Source: Evansella alkalicola
GTDB lineage: Bacteria; Bacillota; Bacilli; Bacillales; Salisediminibacteriaceae
Direction: 5' to 3'
Assembly (NCBI RefSeq): GCF_019042735.1
Contig: NZ_JAHQCR010000030.1
Coordinates: forward strand, 124,001 to 188,000
Length of the DNA stretch: 64,000 bases
Position numbers and translations under genes: made by a program. Under the pieces are notes generated by a model. That model was not told the DNA's origin. It did no database searches and was given only the letters and a program-made list of their open reading frames with translations. How positions within the stretch are numbered: position 1 is the first letter of the stretch; the number at the start of each line of letters is the position of its first letter. Of this stretch, positions 34,917-43,384 are shown in pieces.

Positions 34917-35579
34917 ATGAATACAAAAAATAAAGTTTACGTCAATATACTTAATGAAATAGACCAAATCATCACTCATGATCAGCTAGTTCCAGGAGAT
35001 AAATTACCTTCAGAACGGGAATTAGCAGAACGTTTAGGAGTAGGAAGATCTTCGGTCCGGGAGGCCTTACGTGCCCTAGAACTATTGGATTTAATTAAGA
35101 CTAAAAAAGGGGAAGGTACTTTTATACAAGAGTCTGGTGGTCATAGGCTTGCTGAGGTACTTGCTGGTTTTTTCCTTCGGGACAGCCAAGCAAGGCAAGA
35201 TGTGAAAGAAACAAGAAAAATAATAGAAATAGAATCCGTTCGTCTTGCCTGTAATAGGGCTTCTAAAGATCACTTAGAAAAGCTTGAATCATTCATTAAA
35301 CAATCAGAGGAAAAATGGTCTGATGGAATTTTACCGGTTGAAGAAGATTATTTATTTCATGAAACACTTGTAGAATCAAGTCATAATAGACTATTACTGA
35401 ATATTTGGCGTCCATTAGTAAGTTATAGTAAATATGCTATCCGGGAATCCCTTGCTCGTAGAGGGAGAACTGAGAATTCTATTGAAGAACATCGTGCTAT
35501 TTTAGAGGCGATAGGGAGAAAAAACGAGGACGAGGCTGTTGTAACATTGAAGAAACACCTCGAAAACAGTCGATTTTAA
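34917..35579 (+). CDS. GntR-family regulator, FadR subfamily (FCD domain)
   Basis: 220 residues. N-terminal winged helix (DKLPSERELAERLGVGRSS, about 24-42, then VREALRALELLDLI) and a C-terminal all-helical FCD ligand domain with metal-ligand-like Asp and His in EEDYLFHETLV and His in EEHRAILEAI. Ligands of this class are organic or acyl acids. Its place between malic enzyme and accDA, and the FadR-type palindrome before ytsJ, suggest it regulates malate/pyruvate metabolism. AGGAGG is 13 bases from ATG, a long spacing. Confidence 0.9.
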   Translation: MNTKNKVYVNILNEIDQIITHDQLVPGDKLPSERELAERLGVGRSSVREALRALELLDLIKTKKGEGTFIQESGGHRLAEVLAGFFLRDSQARQDVKETRKIIEIESVRLACNRASKDHLEKLESFIKQSEEKWSDGILPVEEDYLFHETLVESSHNRLLLNIWRPLVSYSKYAIRESLARRGRTENSIEEHRAILEAIGRKNEDEAVVTLKKHLENSRF

Positions 35580-35589
35580 GAACAATTTG

Positions 35590-35606
35590 TTAGTACCTAG
35601 TACTAA
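35590..35606 (+). promoter_or_regulatory. FapR-type operator upstream of accDA
   Basis: TTAGTAC-CTA-GTACTAA, a perfect 17-bp inverted repeat, matches (from memory) the FapR consensus of Gram-positive fatty acid genes. It lies 8 bases upstream of the -35 box of the accD promoter. Confidence 0.7.
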
Positions 35607-35614
35607 TAGTAGCC

Positions 35615-35643
35615 TTGAATATGAGTTAATAAAAGTGTATGAT
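35615..35643 (+). promoter_or_regulatory. SigmaA promoter of accDA
   Basis: TTGAAT (35615-35620), 17 bases, TATGAT (35638-35643). Leader of about 180 bases. Confidence 0.75.
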
Positions 35644-35739
35644 GCAAAATAGGGAATTATATTTATATTCTTTATATTGTGAACTAATTTAAGAGATATG
35701 AATGAAAAAAGCTCAGCAAATTCATGTTTAGCTCTAGCT

Positions 35740-35795
35740 CCTATTAGCCGCGGGGGACTTCTATCGTGTCCAAAGGCGCTTGTGCTTTTCTTCTT
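35740..35795. repeat. Short intergenic repeat, copy 2 (in accD leader)
   Basis: GCGGGGGACTTCTATCG then CCAAAGGCGCTTGTGCTTTTC, related to the copy at 21138-21201. Being inside the accD leader, its AGGCG-CTTG-TGCTT fold plus T-rich tail could attenuate transcription. Confidence 0.6.
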
Positions 35796-35832
35796 TCATT
35801 TACATATTTTTTTCAAATAGAGAGGTGAGATC

Positions 35833-36690
35833 GTGTTAAGGGACATATTTTCAAAAAAGAAAAAGTATGCAACTATACCTTCTGAGCAGGCAAAACAAGA
35901 AGTTCCGGAGGGTTTGATGACTAAATGCCCACAGTGTAAAACTATTATGTACATTAAAGAATTGAAGAAAAATAATTTAGTGTGCGAAGGTTGTGACTAT
36001 CATCATCGGTTATCTAGTTATGAACGACTTGAGCTCACCCTTGATCCAGGTAGCTTCCAGGAGTTTGATGCTGATATGATTGCAAAGGACCCACTCGAAT
36101 TCCCATCTTATCTAGAAAAATCGGCTCAAGACCGAGAAAAGACGAAATTAAATGAGGCCGTAGTTACTGGTGAAGGTACTATTAATGGTATACCGACTGT
36201 CATTGGTGTAATGGATGCTAGGTTTAGAATGGGAAGTATGGGTTCAGTCGTAGGTGAAAAAATAACTAGAGCTATTGAAAGGGCTATTGAAGGAGACAAG
36301 CCTTTTATTATGTTTGCAGCATCAGGTGGTGCTCGTATGCAGGAAGGTGTCTTTAGCTTAATGCAGATGGCAAAAACTAGCGCTGCTTTAAATCAGTTAC
36401 ATGAAAAAGGATTGCTTTTTATTAGCGTGTTGACTCATCCGACAACTGGTGGAGTATCGGCGAGTTTTGCTTCTCTTGGAGATATTAATATTGCAGAACC
36501 AGGTGCTCTGATTGGTTTTGCAGGACGAAGGATTATTGAACAAACGATTAGACAGAAGCTTCCGGATGATTTCCAAACAGCTGAATTTTTACTAGAACAT
36601 GGTCAATTGGATCAGGTTGTATCACGTCATAATCTAAAAGAGACTTTAGGGACTATTTTAGCACTTCATTATCCCAATGGGGAGGAATAA
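35833..36690 (+). CDS. accD: Acetyl-CoA carboxylase carboxyltransferase subunit beta
   Basis: 285 residues; with AccA transfers the carboxyl from biotin to acetyl-CoA, making malonyl-CoA for fatty acid synthesis. The N-terminal zinc ribbon has Cys32, Cys35, Cys51 and Cys54 (KCPQC, CEGC). The crotonase-type core shows ASGGARMQEG and HPTTGGVSASFA. GTG start with AGAGGTGAG ahead. accA follows after 3 bases. Confidence 0.97.
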   Translation: MLRDIFSKKKKYATIPSEQAKQEVPEGLMTKCPQCKTIMYIKELKKNNLVCEGCDYHHRLSSYERLELTLDPGSFQEFDADMIAKDPLEFPSYLEKSAQDREKTKLNEAVVTGEGTINGIPTVIGVMDARFRMGSMGSVVGEKITRAIERAIEGDKPFIMFAASGGARMQEGVFSLMQMAKTSAALNQLHEKGLLFISVLTHPTTGGVSASFASLGDINIAEPGALIGFAGRRIIEQTIRQKLPDDFQTAEFLLEHGQLDQVVSRHNLKETLGTILALHYPNGEE

Positions 36691-36693
36691 TCG

Positions 36694-37671
36694 ATGGTTG
36701 ATCAACTACCTTTTGAAAAACCTATCATTGAGTTGAAAAATAAAATAGCTGAGTTAAAGACCTTTACTACGGAAAAGGGGATAGATTTGTCTGGTGAAAT
36801 TGAAAAACTTGAAGGACGATTAGAACAACTGGAAAAGGATATATATGGGAATTTAAATCCTTGGGAAAGAGTCCAAATTGCTAGACATAGTAAACGTCCT
36901 ACTTCACTTGATTACATTGATAGGCTATTTACAGACTTCCTAGAATTCCATGGTGATCGTTTGTATGGTGATGATAAAGCGATAGTAGGTGGAATAGGGA
37001 GATTTCAAGGGAAGCCTGTGACCATTATTGGACACCAACGTGGCAAAGCAACGAAAGAGAATATAAAAAGAAATTTTGGTATGCCTCATCCAGAAGGTTA
37101 CCGCAAGGCCCTTCGTTTGATGAAGCAAGCTGAAAAATTTAAGAGGCCTGTTATATGTTTTATAGACACAAAAGGAGCGGATCCTGGGATTGAGTCCGAA
37201 GAGCGGGGCCAAAGTGAAGCCATAGCAAGAAACTTAATAGAAATGGCAGGTCTAAAAGTTCCTATTATATGTATTGTTATTGGTGAAGGGGGCAGTGGTG
37301 GAGCCTTAGCTTTAGGTGTAGGTGACCACATTTATATGCTAGAAAATTCCACTTACTCAGTTATCTCTCCTGAAGGGGCTGCAGCATTACTTTGGAAAGA
37401 CTCTTCACAGGCAAAGCGTGCAGCAGAAACGATGAAAATCACTGCTCCAGATTTATTTGAGCTTGGATTAATCGATGGCGTCATCCCTGAAATAAGGGGA
37501 GGAGCCCATCGTGATGTGGATAAACAAGCTGGAGAAATAAGAGAATATTTAGAAAAGTCCTTACAAGTTCTAAGGGATTTCGACGGAATTACCCTTGTTC
37601 AAAAACGTTACGAAAAATTTAAAAATATTGGAGAATATAACCATGTAAGCGATGTCACACCTGTGGAATAA
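36694..37671 (+). CDS. accA: Acetyl-CoA carboxylase carboxyltransferase subunit alpha
   Basis: 325 residues, crotonase fold. N-terminal helical region (about 1-45), HRPTSLDYI-like (KRPTSLDYIDRLF), IGHQRGK, GEGGSGGALALGVGD and YSVISPEGAAALLWKD are family signatures. Catalytic partner of AccD in the cytoplasm. ATG with GGGGAGGA upstream; operon accDA as in B. subtilis. Confidence 0.97.
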   Translation: MVDQLPFEKPIIELKNKIAELKTFTTEKGIDLSGEIEKLEGRLEQLEKDIYGNLNPWERVQIARHSKRPTSLDYIDRLFTDFLEFHGDRLYGDDKAIVGGIGRFQGKPVTIIGHQRGKATKENIKRNFGMPHPEGYRKALRLMKQAEKFKRPVICFIDTKGADPGIESEERGQSEAIARNLIEMAGLKVPIICIVIGEGGSGGALALGVGDHIYMLENSTYSVISPEGAAALLWKDSSQAKRAAETMKITAPDLFELGLIDGVIPEIRGGAHRDVDKQAGEIREYLEKSLQVLRDFDGITLVQKRYEKFKNIGEYNHVSDVTPVE

Positions 37672-37678
37672 GGAGTTT

Positions 37679-37705
37679 GCTTTCCCGAAAACGGGAAAGC
37701 TTTTT
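37679..37705 (+). terminator. Intrinsic terminator of accDA
   Basis: Perfect 9-bp GCTTTCCCG / CGGGAAAGC, AAAA loop, TTTTT. Confidence 0.93.
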
Positions 37706-37724
37706 AAATGACACGGAATGTCTA

Positions 37725-37753
37725 TTGTTTTTAATAAATGAAAATGGTATTTT
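37725..37753 (+). promoter_or_regulatory. Probable SigmaA promoter of pfkA
   Basis: TTGTTT (37725-37730), 17 bases, TATTTT (37748-37753). Confidence 0.5.
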
Positions 37754-37797
37754 AAACACATATTAAAATACATAGTTGTATATAAGAGGTGAGTTCT

Positions 37798-38757
37798 GTG
37801 AAACGCATCGGGATTTTAACTAGTGGTGGAGATTCTCCAGGAATGAATGCAGCTATTCGATCTGTGGTTCGAAAAGCGATCTATCATAATCTTGAAGTAT
37901 TTGGAATTTATTATGGTTATGCTGGATTAATCAATGGTGACATAAAAAAGCTTGAAATTGGTTCGGTAGGTGATATTATACATCGTGGAGGTACAATGCT
38001 ATATACTGCGCGATGTGAGGAGTTTAAGACGCTAGACGGACAACTTAAAGGTATTGAACAGTTAAAGAAATTTGGAATAGATGCCCTCGTTGTCATTGGG
38101 GGAGATGGTTCCTTTCAAGGAGCAAAGAAATTAACAGAACATGGCTTCCCTACGATAGGGGTTCCGGGAACAATTGATAATGATATTTCAGGGACTGACT
38201 TCACTATCGGCTTTGATACAGCTTTAAATACTGTTATCGATGCAATTGATAAAATACGTGATACGGCAACATCCCACGAGCGTACCTATGTAATAGAGGT
38301 AATGGGGCGCGATGCTGGTGATATTGCTTTGTGGTCTGGTCTTGCAGATGGGGCAGAGACAATACTTATACCTGAATCAGAGTATAACATGGAAGAGATT
38401 ATTGCCCGACTCAAGCGAGGACGGGAACGTGGGAAGAAGCACAGTATTATTGTTGTTGCAGAAGGTGTAGGTTCAGGCGTTGATATTGGTAAAGAAATAC
38501 AAGATAAAACGAACTTTGAGACAAGGGTAACAGTACTAGGACATATTCAACGTGGTGGCTCACCAACAGCATCTGACCGTGTTCTTGCGAGTCGATTAGG
38601 CGCTTATGCTGTGGAACTTCTAATAAGTGGTGAAGCAGGAAAAATGGTTGGTATTGAGAAAAATCAGCTTGTGTATCATAGCATTGATGAAGCTTTAGCC
38701 AAAAAACATTCTGTTGATGAACAAATGTACCAATTGTCTAAAGAGTTATCTATTTAA
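37798..38757 (+). CDS. pfkA: ATP-dependent 6-phosphofructokinase
   Basis: 319 residues, equal to B. subtilis PfkA. Commits fructose 6-phosphate to glycolysis. ILTSGGDSPGMNAAIR (ATP loop), VIGGDGSFQGA, and TIDNDI around the catalytic Asp are visible; the C-terminal effector half has HIQRGGSPTASDR. I chose GTG 37798 (MKRIGIL) over the GTG three codons earlier, which sits in the AGAGGTGAG site. Confidence 0.97.
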   Translation: MKRIGILTSGGDSPGMNAAIRSVVRKAIYHNLEVFGIYYGYAGLINGDIKKLEIGSVGDIIHRGGTMLYTARCEEFKTLDGQLKGIEQLKKFGIDALVVIGGDGSFQGAKKLTEHGFPTIGVPGTIDNDISGTDFTIGFDTALNTVIDAIDKIRDTATSHERTYVIEVMGRDAGDIALWSGLADGAETILIPESEYNMEEIIARLKRGRERGKKHSIIVVAEGVGSGVDIGKEIQDKTNFETRVTVLGHIQRGGSPTASDRVLASRLGAYAVELLISGEAGKMVGIEKNQLVYHSIDEALAKKHSVDEQMYQLSKELSI

Positions 38758-38853
38758 AATAATAAGCTTTAAACGGATGTAAACTTTTTCTTCACGTGTT
38801 GATTATGCTTGAATTGGTTATGATTCATGAAATGAACAGCGCTTTTCCAGAAG

Positions 38854-38887
38854 AGCTAGGACACGTAACGTTTTGTCCTGGCTTTTG
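38854..38887 (+). terminator. Probable terminator of pfkA
   Basis: AGCTAGGACA pairs with TGTCCTGGCT (one G-U pair), followed by TTTG; a weak T-tract may allow read-through into pyk. Confidence 0.65.
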
Positions 38888-38896
38888 TATGGGATT

Positions 38897-38925
38897 TTGA
38901 AGAATAGTAAAATATAGATTATAGT
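38897..38925 (+). promoter_or_regulatory. Probable SigmaA promoter of pyk
   Basis: TTGAAG (38897-38902), 17 bases, TATAGT (38920-38925), 30 bases before the pyk start. Confidence 0.6.
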
Positions 38926-38954
38926 ATGGAAAGTATTTTGAGGAGGATAAAGAA

Positions 38955-40709
38955 GTGAGAAAAACTAAAATTGTATGTACGATTGGACCAGCAAGTGAGA
39001 GTATTGAACAGTTAACAGATTTAATGAAAGCAGGTATGAATGTTTCACGCCTTAACTTTTCCCATGGTGATTACGAAGAGCATGGTGCGAGAATTAAAAA
39101 CATTCGCTCAGCTGCAAAAGAACTAGGAAAAACTGTTGCAATCTTATTAGATACAAAAGGCCCTGAAATCCGTACTCAAACGGTTGAAGGTGGGGCAGTG
39201 GAATTAGTACAAGGAACAACTGTAAAAATCTCTATGACTGAAGTTGTAGGGACTGCGGAGAAGTTCTCTATCACATACCCTCGATTAGTAGAAGATGTTC
39301 AAGTTGGTTCTACGATTCTTCTTGATGACGGACTTATCGAACTAAAAGTAACAGAAGTAGGAAAAGATGAACTTACTACGAAAGTTGTTAATAGTGGGAC
39401 TTTAAAAAATAAAAAAGGTGTTAACGTTCCTGGTGTAAGTGTTCAACTTCCTGGTATTACAGAAAAGGATGCAAACGATATCGTATTTGGTATTGAACAA
39501 GATGTAGATTACATTGCAGCATCTTTTGTGCGTCGTGCAAGTGATGTACTTGAAATCCGTGAACTATTAGAAAAGCATGGTGCTGGGCACATTCAAATCA
39601 TCCCTAAGATTGAAAACCAAGAGGGTGTAGATAATATTGATGAAATTCTTGAAGTATCTGACGGCCTTATGGTTGCCCGTGGAGACCTTGGGGTAGAAAT
39701 TCCAGCTGAAGATGTACCTTTAGTTCAAAAAGAGCTCATTAAAAAATGTAACAAATTAGGAAAGCCAGTCATTACTGCTACACAAATGCTTGACTCGATG
39801 CAGCGCAACCCACGTCCTACTCGTGCTGAAGCTAGTGACGTAGCGAATGCTATCTTTGATGGTACAGATGCAATTATGCTTTCTGGAGAAACAGCTGCTG
39901 GTAATTATCCGGTAGAATCTGTTCAAACTATGAGCAATATCGCATTGAAAACAGAAACAGCATTAAAATATGATGATATCCTTCGCAAAAGATCAAAAGA
40001 GAGTGAACATACAATTACGGATGCAATTAGCCAATCAGTATCCCATACTGCATTAAACTTAAGTGCAGCAGCAATTGTAACTGCTACAGAAAGCGGATAT
40101 ACTGCGAAAATGGTCTCTAAATATCGTCCACAATCTGCTATCGTTGCCATTACGAGCAGCGAGCGTGTATGTCGTTCTTTAGCTCTTTCTTGGGGAGTGT
40201 ATCCACAATTAGGAGAAAAAGCGAATACAACAGATGAAATGCTACAACAATCGATTGATGGGGGATTAAAATCAGGCCTTGTAAAACGCGGTGACTTAGT
40301 TGTCATTACTGCTGGTGTACCAATTAACGAAACAGGTACTACAAACATTATGAAAGTACATGTTGTAGGTGAAGTTGCAGCGAAAGGACAAGGTTTAGGA
40401 AGAAAATCAGCAACTGGTAAAGTAGTTATTGCAAAAACAGCTGCAGAGGCATTAGAAAAGGTTAACGAGGGTGACATTTTAGTAACTACAAGCACTGACC
40501 GTGACATGATGGCCGCTTTTGAAAAAGCAAGTGCTGTTATCACTGAGCAAGGTGGTCTTACTTCCCATGCTGCAGTTGTTGGGCTTAGCTTAGGTATTCC
40601 AGTAATTGTAGGTGTTGATAAAGCGACTAGCATTCTTGTTGATGGGGAAGAAATTACCGTTGATGGTAGCCACGGTAACATCTATAAAGGACAAGCTAGA
40701 GTACTGTAA
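38955..40709 (+). CDS. pyk: Pyruvate kinase with C-terminal PEP-utiliser domain
   Basis: 584 residues. Catalyses PEP + ADP to pyruvate + ATP. Barrel motifs: RLNFSHGDYEEH, KGPEIR, PKIENQEGVDN, MVARGDLGVEIP and ITATQMLDSM. After the canonical C-domain (about residue 473) there is the Bacillus-type extra domain resembling PEP synthase/PTS enzyme I swivelling domains (TSTDRDMMAAFEKA, GGLTSHAAVVG). Its conserved His may be inactive in catalysis. GTG start with GAGGAGG ahead. Confidence 0.97.
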   Translation: MRKTKIVCTIGPASESIEQLTDLMKAGMNVSRLNFSHGDYEEHGARIKNIRSAAKELGKTVAILLDTKGPEIRTQTVEGGAVELVQGTTVKISMTEVVGTAEKFSITYPRLVEDVQVGSTILLDDGLIELKVTEVGKDELTTKVVNSGTLKNKKGVNVPGVSVQLPGITEKDANDIVFGIEQDVDYIAASFVRRASDVLEIRELLEKHGAGHIQIIPKIENQEGVDNIDEILEVSDGLMVARGDLGVEIPAEDVPLVQKELIKKCNKLGKPVITATQMLDSMQRNPRPTRAEASDVANAIFDGTDAIMLSGETAAGNYPVESVQTMSNIALKTETALKYDDILRKRSKESEHTITDAISQSVSHTALNLSAAAIVTATESGYTAKMVSKYRPQSAIVAITSSERVCRSLALSWGVYPQLGEKANTTDEMLQQSIDGGLKSGLVKRGDLVVITAGVPINETGTTNIMKVHVVGEVAAKGQGLGRKSATGKVVIAKTAAEALEKVNEGDILVTTSTDRDMMAAFEKASAVITEQGGLTSHAAVVGLSLGIPVIVGVDKATSILVDGEEITVDGSHGNIYKGQARVL

Positions 40710-40724
40710 TAGAGTATATATATA

Positions 40725-40801
40725 GGTTGGAACATTGTAGAAAAATTGAAGTTATCGTTCATTCAACTTCACTTAAACACTACTTTGTTCCACCTTTTTT
40801 A
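40725..40801 (+). terminator. Terminator of pyk, long branched hairpin
   Basis: GGTTGGAACA pairs with TGTTCCACC (one bulge), with an inner TGAAGTT/AACTTCA stem, followed by TTTTTT. Confidence 0.8.
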
Positions 40802-40881
40802 TGTTGCATTTTGTGATCTAATAAAACATCCCTTATAATGAAGAAGTGCATTATTTTACATGTAGAAGGGAAAGAATTGTG

Positions 40882-41283
40882 ATGGGCCGTATTTTCTTTT
40901 TATTATTAATTATAGTTCCAGCTTTGGAAATTGGTGTTTTAGTTTTAGCAGGTAATTATATAGGAATTCCAGCTACAATTCTTCTCATTATTTTAACGGG
41001 AATTTTAGGTGCAGCTTTGGCGAAAAAAGAGGGGTTAAATGCGATCCGTACAGCCCAATTACAAGCCTCACAAGGTCAAGTTCCAAGTAGTGTTTTACTT
41101 GATGGGATTTGTATATTAGTTGGTGGAGTTGTGTTATTAACACCAGGATTCCTAACAGATGCCATAGGGTTTTTCTTATTAATCCCGCAGACAAGGGCTA
41201 TATTTAAAGGGTTTTTAAGACGTATTTTTGAAAAGCGTATCCAGTCTGGGAATGTCATCTTCTATACAAATCGTAAATGGTAA
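40882..41283 (+). CDS. fxsA: FxsA-family membrane protein
   Basis: 133 residues with about three transmembrane segments (FFLLLIIVPALEIGVLVLAG; IPATILLIILTGILGAALA; ILVGGVVLLTPGFLTDAIGF) and a basic tail. Family role unclear; in E. coli FxsA alleviates F-plasmid exclusion of phage T7. B. subtilis YtzA is the counterpart. ATG 40882 follows AGAAGGG; the 12-codon extension is not conserved. Confidence 0.9.
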   Translation: MGRIFFLLLIIVPALEIGVLVLAGNYIGIPATILLIILTGILGAALAKKEGLNAIRTAQLQASQGQVPSSVLLDGICILVGGVVLLTPGFLTDAIGFFLLIPQTRAIFKGFLRRIFEKRIQSGNVIFYTNRKW

Positions 41284-41324
41284 ATGCGCCGAAGCAGAAG
41301 CTTCTTGGCGCATTTTCTTTTATC
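41282..41324 (+). terminator. Terminator of fxsA
   Basis: AAATGCGCC-GAAGC pairs with GCTTC-TT-GGCGCATTT, then TCTTTTAT. It abuts the stop of the convergent ytvI gene. Confidence 0.85.
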
Positions 41325-42438
41325 GAGGTGAACCTTTTACATATCCTATAACTTCCTCAATTACACCTGCTTTAATAATCGATAAGATGAAGACAAGGAT
41401 TGCAGGTCCGATCAACAAGCCAAAAATACCAAAAAATTGATAGCAGGAAAATAAAGTGATCAAGAGCGCGAGTGTTGGAATACCCATATGTTTGGACATA
41501 ACCTTTGGTTCAGCCAGTTGCCTTTGAATGATAACAACAGCATATAAAATGGCTAAACCAATGGTTAGGGGCCAATGTCCCGATACAAAAGCATAAATAA
41601 TCCATGGTATAAAAACTAGGCCTGTACCTAAATACGGTAATAGGTCCACAATTGCAATAAGTAATGCAGTTGTAATGGCGTATTCAACACCAATTATTAA
41701 TAATCCAATATAAACGATTATGCCCGTAATGGATACTAGGGTGAGTTGAGCTAGGGCATAACCAACAATGGCATGCTTCCACTGCTTTATCATTTTATTT
41801 ACTAGTATTTTAACTTTTTTAGGAGTCCTTTGCTCTATCCATTGAATCATGACTGGCCAATCCTTAGTTATAAAGAAGGCTCCTAAAAGAGCAAAAAAGA
41901 GAACTGTTACGGTGTTTGGGAGTGATAATAAGAAGTCGGCCAAGCCGTTTAGTAAGTTTTGTACGATATTGCCTAACCGAACACTTATATCTCCTAAAAG
42001 TCTTTCAATTGATTGATGAATGGTAGTCTGCTGTTCCGTATTTAATTGAGAAGTGAGTGCGAGGGCTCCTTCATAAATTGGAATAATAACAGAGTCAAAC
42101 CATTGGTGTATTTTTTCAAATGCATCTTGTATATAATGCGGGAGTTCCTTCGTTAAATAACTTAGACCTGCCACAATCTCAACTACTAATAACGAGATGA
42201 CCGCAGTAAATATCACGATAAAAGCTAGGATGACAGAAAAGACAGCTGATGTCCTCCCCCAACCGAAATTTTTCTCAATAAAATTCACAGCAGGAATGAA
42301 AATAAAAGATATGATCAACCCTATAAAGAAGGGATATAAATAAACAATTAAAACATAGGAAAAGCCAATAATAGCTATTACCCAGAATAAAACGGTTAGT
42401 AATCGAATGAGGCGTTGATAGCCAGTTGTATTTTGCAT
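41320..42438 (-). CDS. ytvI: AI-2E-family permease YtvI
   Basis: 372-residue protein of about seven to eight transmembrane helices: two at the N-terminus, a long amphipathic periplasm-facing-type stretch, and a C-terminal bundle with DLLPYLGTGLVFIPW and the GPAILVFILSII end. The family includes efflux permeases; YtvI is described as a sporulation integral membrane protein. I chose ATG 42438 (AGGGGG seven bases ahead) over an upstream start in the same frame. Confidence 0.9.
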   Translation of the reverse strand: MQNTTGYQRLIRLLTVLFWVIAIIGFSYVLIVYLYPFFIGLIISFIFIPAVNFIEKNFGWGRTSAVFSVILAFIVIFTAVISLLVVEIVAGLSYLTKELPHYIQDAFEKIHQWFDSVIIPIYEGALALTSQLNTEQQTTIHQSIERLLGDISVRLGNIVQNLLNGLADFLLSLPNTVTVLFFALLGAFFITKDWPVMIQWIEQRTPKKVKILVNKMIKQWKHAIVGYALAQLTLVSITGIIVYIGLLIIGVEYAITTALLIAIVDLLPYLGTGLVFIPWIIYAFVSGHWPLTIGLAILYAVVIIQRQLAEPKVMSKHMGIPTLALLITLFSCYQFFGIFGLLIGPAILVFILSIIKAGVIEEVIGYVKGSPR

Positions 42439-42599
42439 AGGTGTTCCCCCTAGAGACAAGCTTCCTTGTACAGAATATGAGAGTAATCTGAAAATATGCT
42501 AAATCTCTTAATAGGGTCATGCTTTGTTTGAGCGAATCGTTTTATAATAAATATACTGTTATGTTAAAATAATAAAGATTCATCTGAGGAGTGAATTGC

Positions 42600-43073
42600 T
42601 TGTTTACTGGACCAACGTTGTTTATGATCATACTTTTAATGATTGGTATATTTGCAAAAAATCAATCATTAATCATTGCAGTCAGTTTTTTGCTAGCAGT
42701 TAAATGGATAGGAGTAGGGGAAAAGGTTTTCCCATACTTGCAACAAAAGGGGATTAGTATAGGTGTGACGATCATTACAATCGCAGTCCTAGTTCCAATA
42801 GTTACAGGCGATATTGGATTTAAGGATTTGCAGCAGGCTCTAAAGTCATCGTACGCATGGATTGCGATGTTATCCGGTGTTTTTGTAGCTGTCATTGCAG
42901 CAAGTGGTATTGACCTTTTAAAAACCGATCCTCACATTACTGTTGCATTAGTGTTTGGTACAATTCTTGCAGTAGCTGTTTTTAATGGAGTAGCAGTAGG
43001 CCCTTTAATAGGTGCTGGAATTGCGTATACTGCTATGAAAATAGTAGATTTTTTTAGTTCATTAGGTGGATAA
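42600..43073 (+). CDS. ytwI: DUF441 membrane protein YtwI
   Basis: 157 residues, four to five hydrophobic helices (PTLFMIILLMIGIFAKN at the start, GVTIITIAVLVPIVTGDIGF in the middle, GPLIGAGIAY near the end). Function unknown. TTG 42600 gives the family-like start and an eight-base gap from GAGGAG; the GTG at 42591 is part of that ribosome site. Lies upstream of citZ, as in B. subtilis. Confidence 0.87.
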   Translation: MFTGPTLFMIILLMIGIFAKNQSLIIAVSFLLAVKWIGVGEKVFPYLQQKGISIGVTIITIAVLVPIVTGDIGFKDLQQALKSSYAWIAMLSGVFVAVIAASGIDLLKTDPHITVALVFGTILAVAVFNGVAVGPLIGAGIAYTAMKIVDFFSSLGG

Positions 43074-43153
43074 ATAGTATTGCTAAATTTAATATTCTAA
43101 CAAATTTAAATTCTTTCATAAGTCTAAATTTTTGGTTGTTTAAGAAAAATAAA

Positions 43154-43182
43154 TTTCACAAAAATGTGAAAAATGGTATAAT
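43154..43182 (+). promoter_or_regulatory. SigmaA promoter of citZ with overlapping dyad
   Basis: TTTCAC (43154-43159), 17 bases, TATAAT (43177-43182). The -35 box is embedded in a perfect dyad TTTCACA-AAAA-TGTGAAA (43154-43171), a possible operator for an unidentified regulator. Confidence 0.65.
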
Positions 43183-43239
43183 AAGTTGTAAATGAATACA
43201 AATACATAGGTTAACTTGCTTTACCCTGAGTTAATCTTT

Positions 43240-43253
43240 CGTAACCGCTTACG
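43240..43253 (+). promoter_or_regulatory. cre-like CcpA box in citZ leader
   Basis: CGTAACCGCTTACG; its complement CGTAAGCGGTTACG fits TGnAAnCGnTnnCA except at the outermost bases. It lies about 60 bases downstream of the -10 box. CcpA is known to repress citZ in B. subtilis. Confidence 0.5.
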
Positions 43254-43331
43254 TTTTATCGAGTATGTGCAGAAAAGAACACGTTCTCAGGAAAGTATTT
43301 TAGCAAAGTTTCTTACAAGCTAAGCTGTTTG

Positions 43332-43367
43332 GGGGTAAAAGATATAGAATACCCCTTTAATTTTTTT
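43332..43367 (+). terminator. Terminator-like hairpin directly before the citZ ribosome site
   Basis: GGGGTA (43332-43337) pairs with TACCCC (43350-43355), followed by TTTAATTTTTTTG. AAAGGAGAGG comes three bases later. Upstream leader segments TTAGC and GCTAA could form a competing stem, so attenuation is possible. Confidence 0.6.
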
Positions 43368-43384
43368 GTAAAGGAGAGGTAGGT

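Noticed and set aside
39923..40681. 252-residue ORF on the minus strand inside pyk
   Set aside because: Antisense shadow of a strongly conserved gene with serine/threonine-rich low-quality protein and no ribosome site.
43154..43171. Rex or CRP-type site at citZ
   Set aside because: Those sites read TGTGA-n-TCACA; here the half-sites are in the opposite order (TCACA-n-TGTGA).
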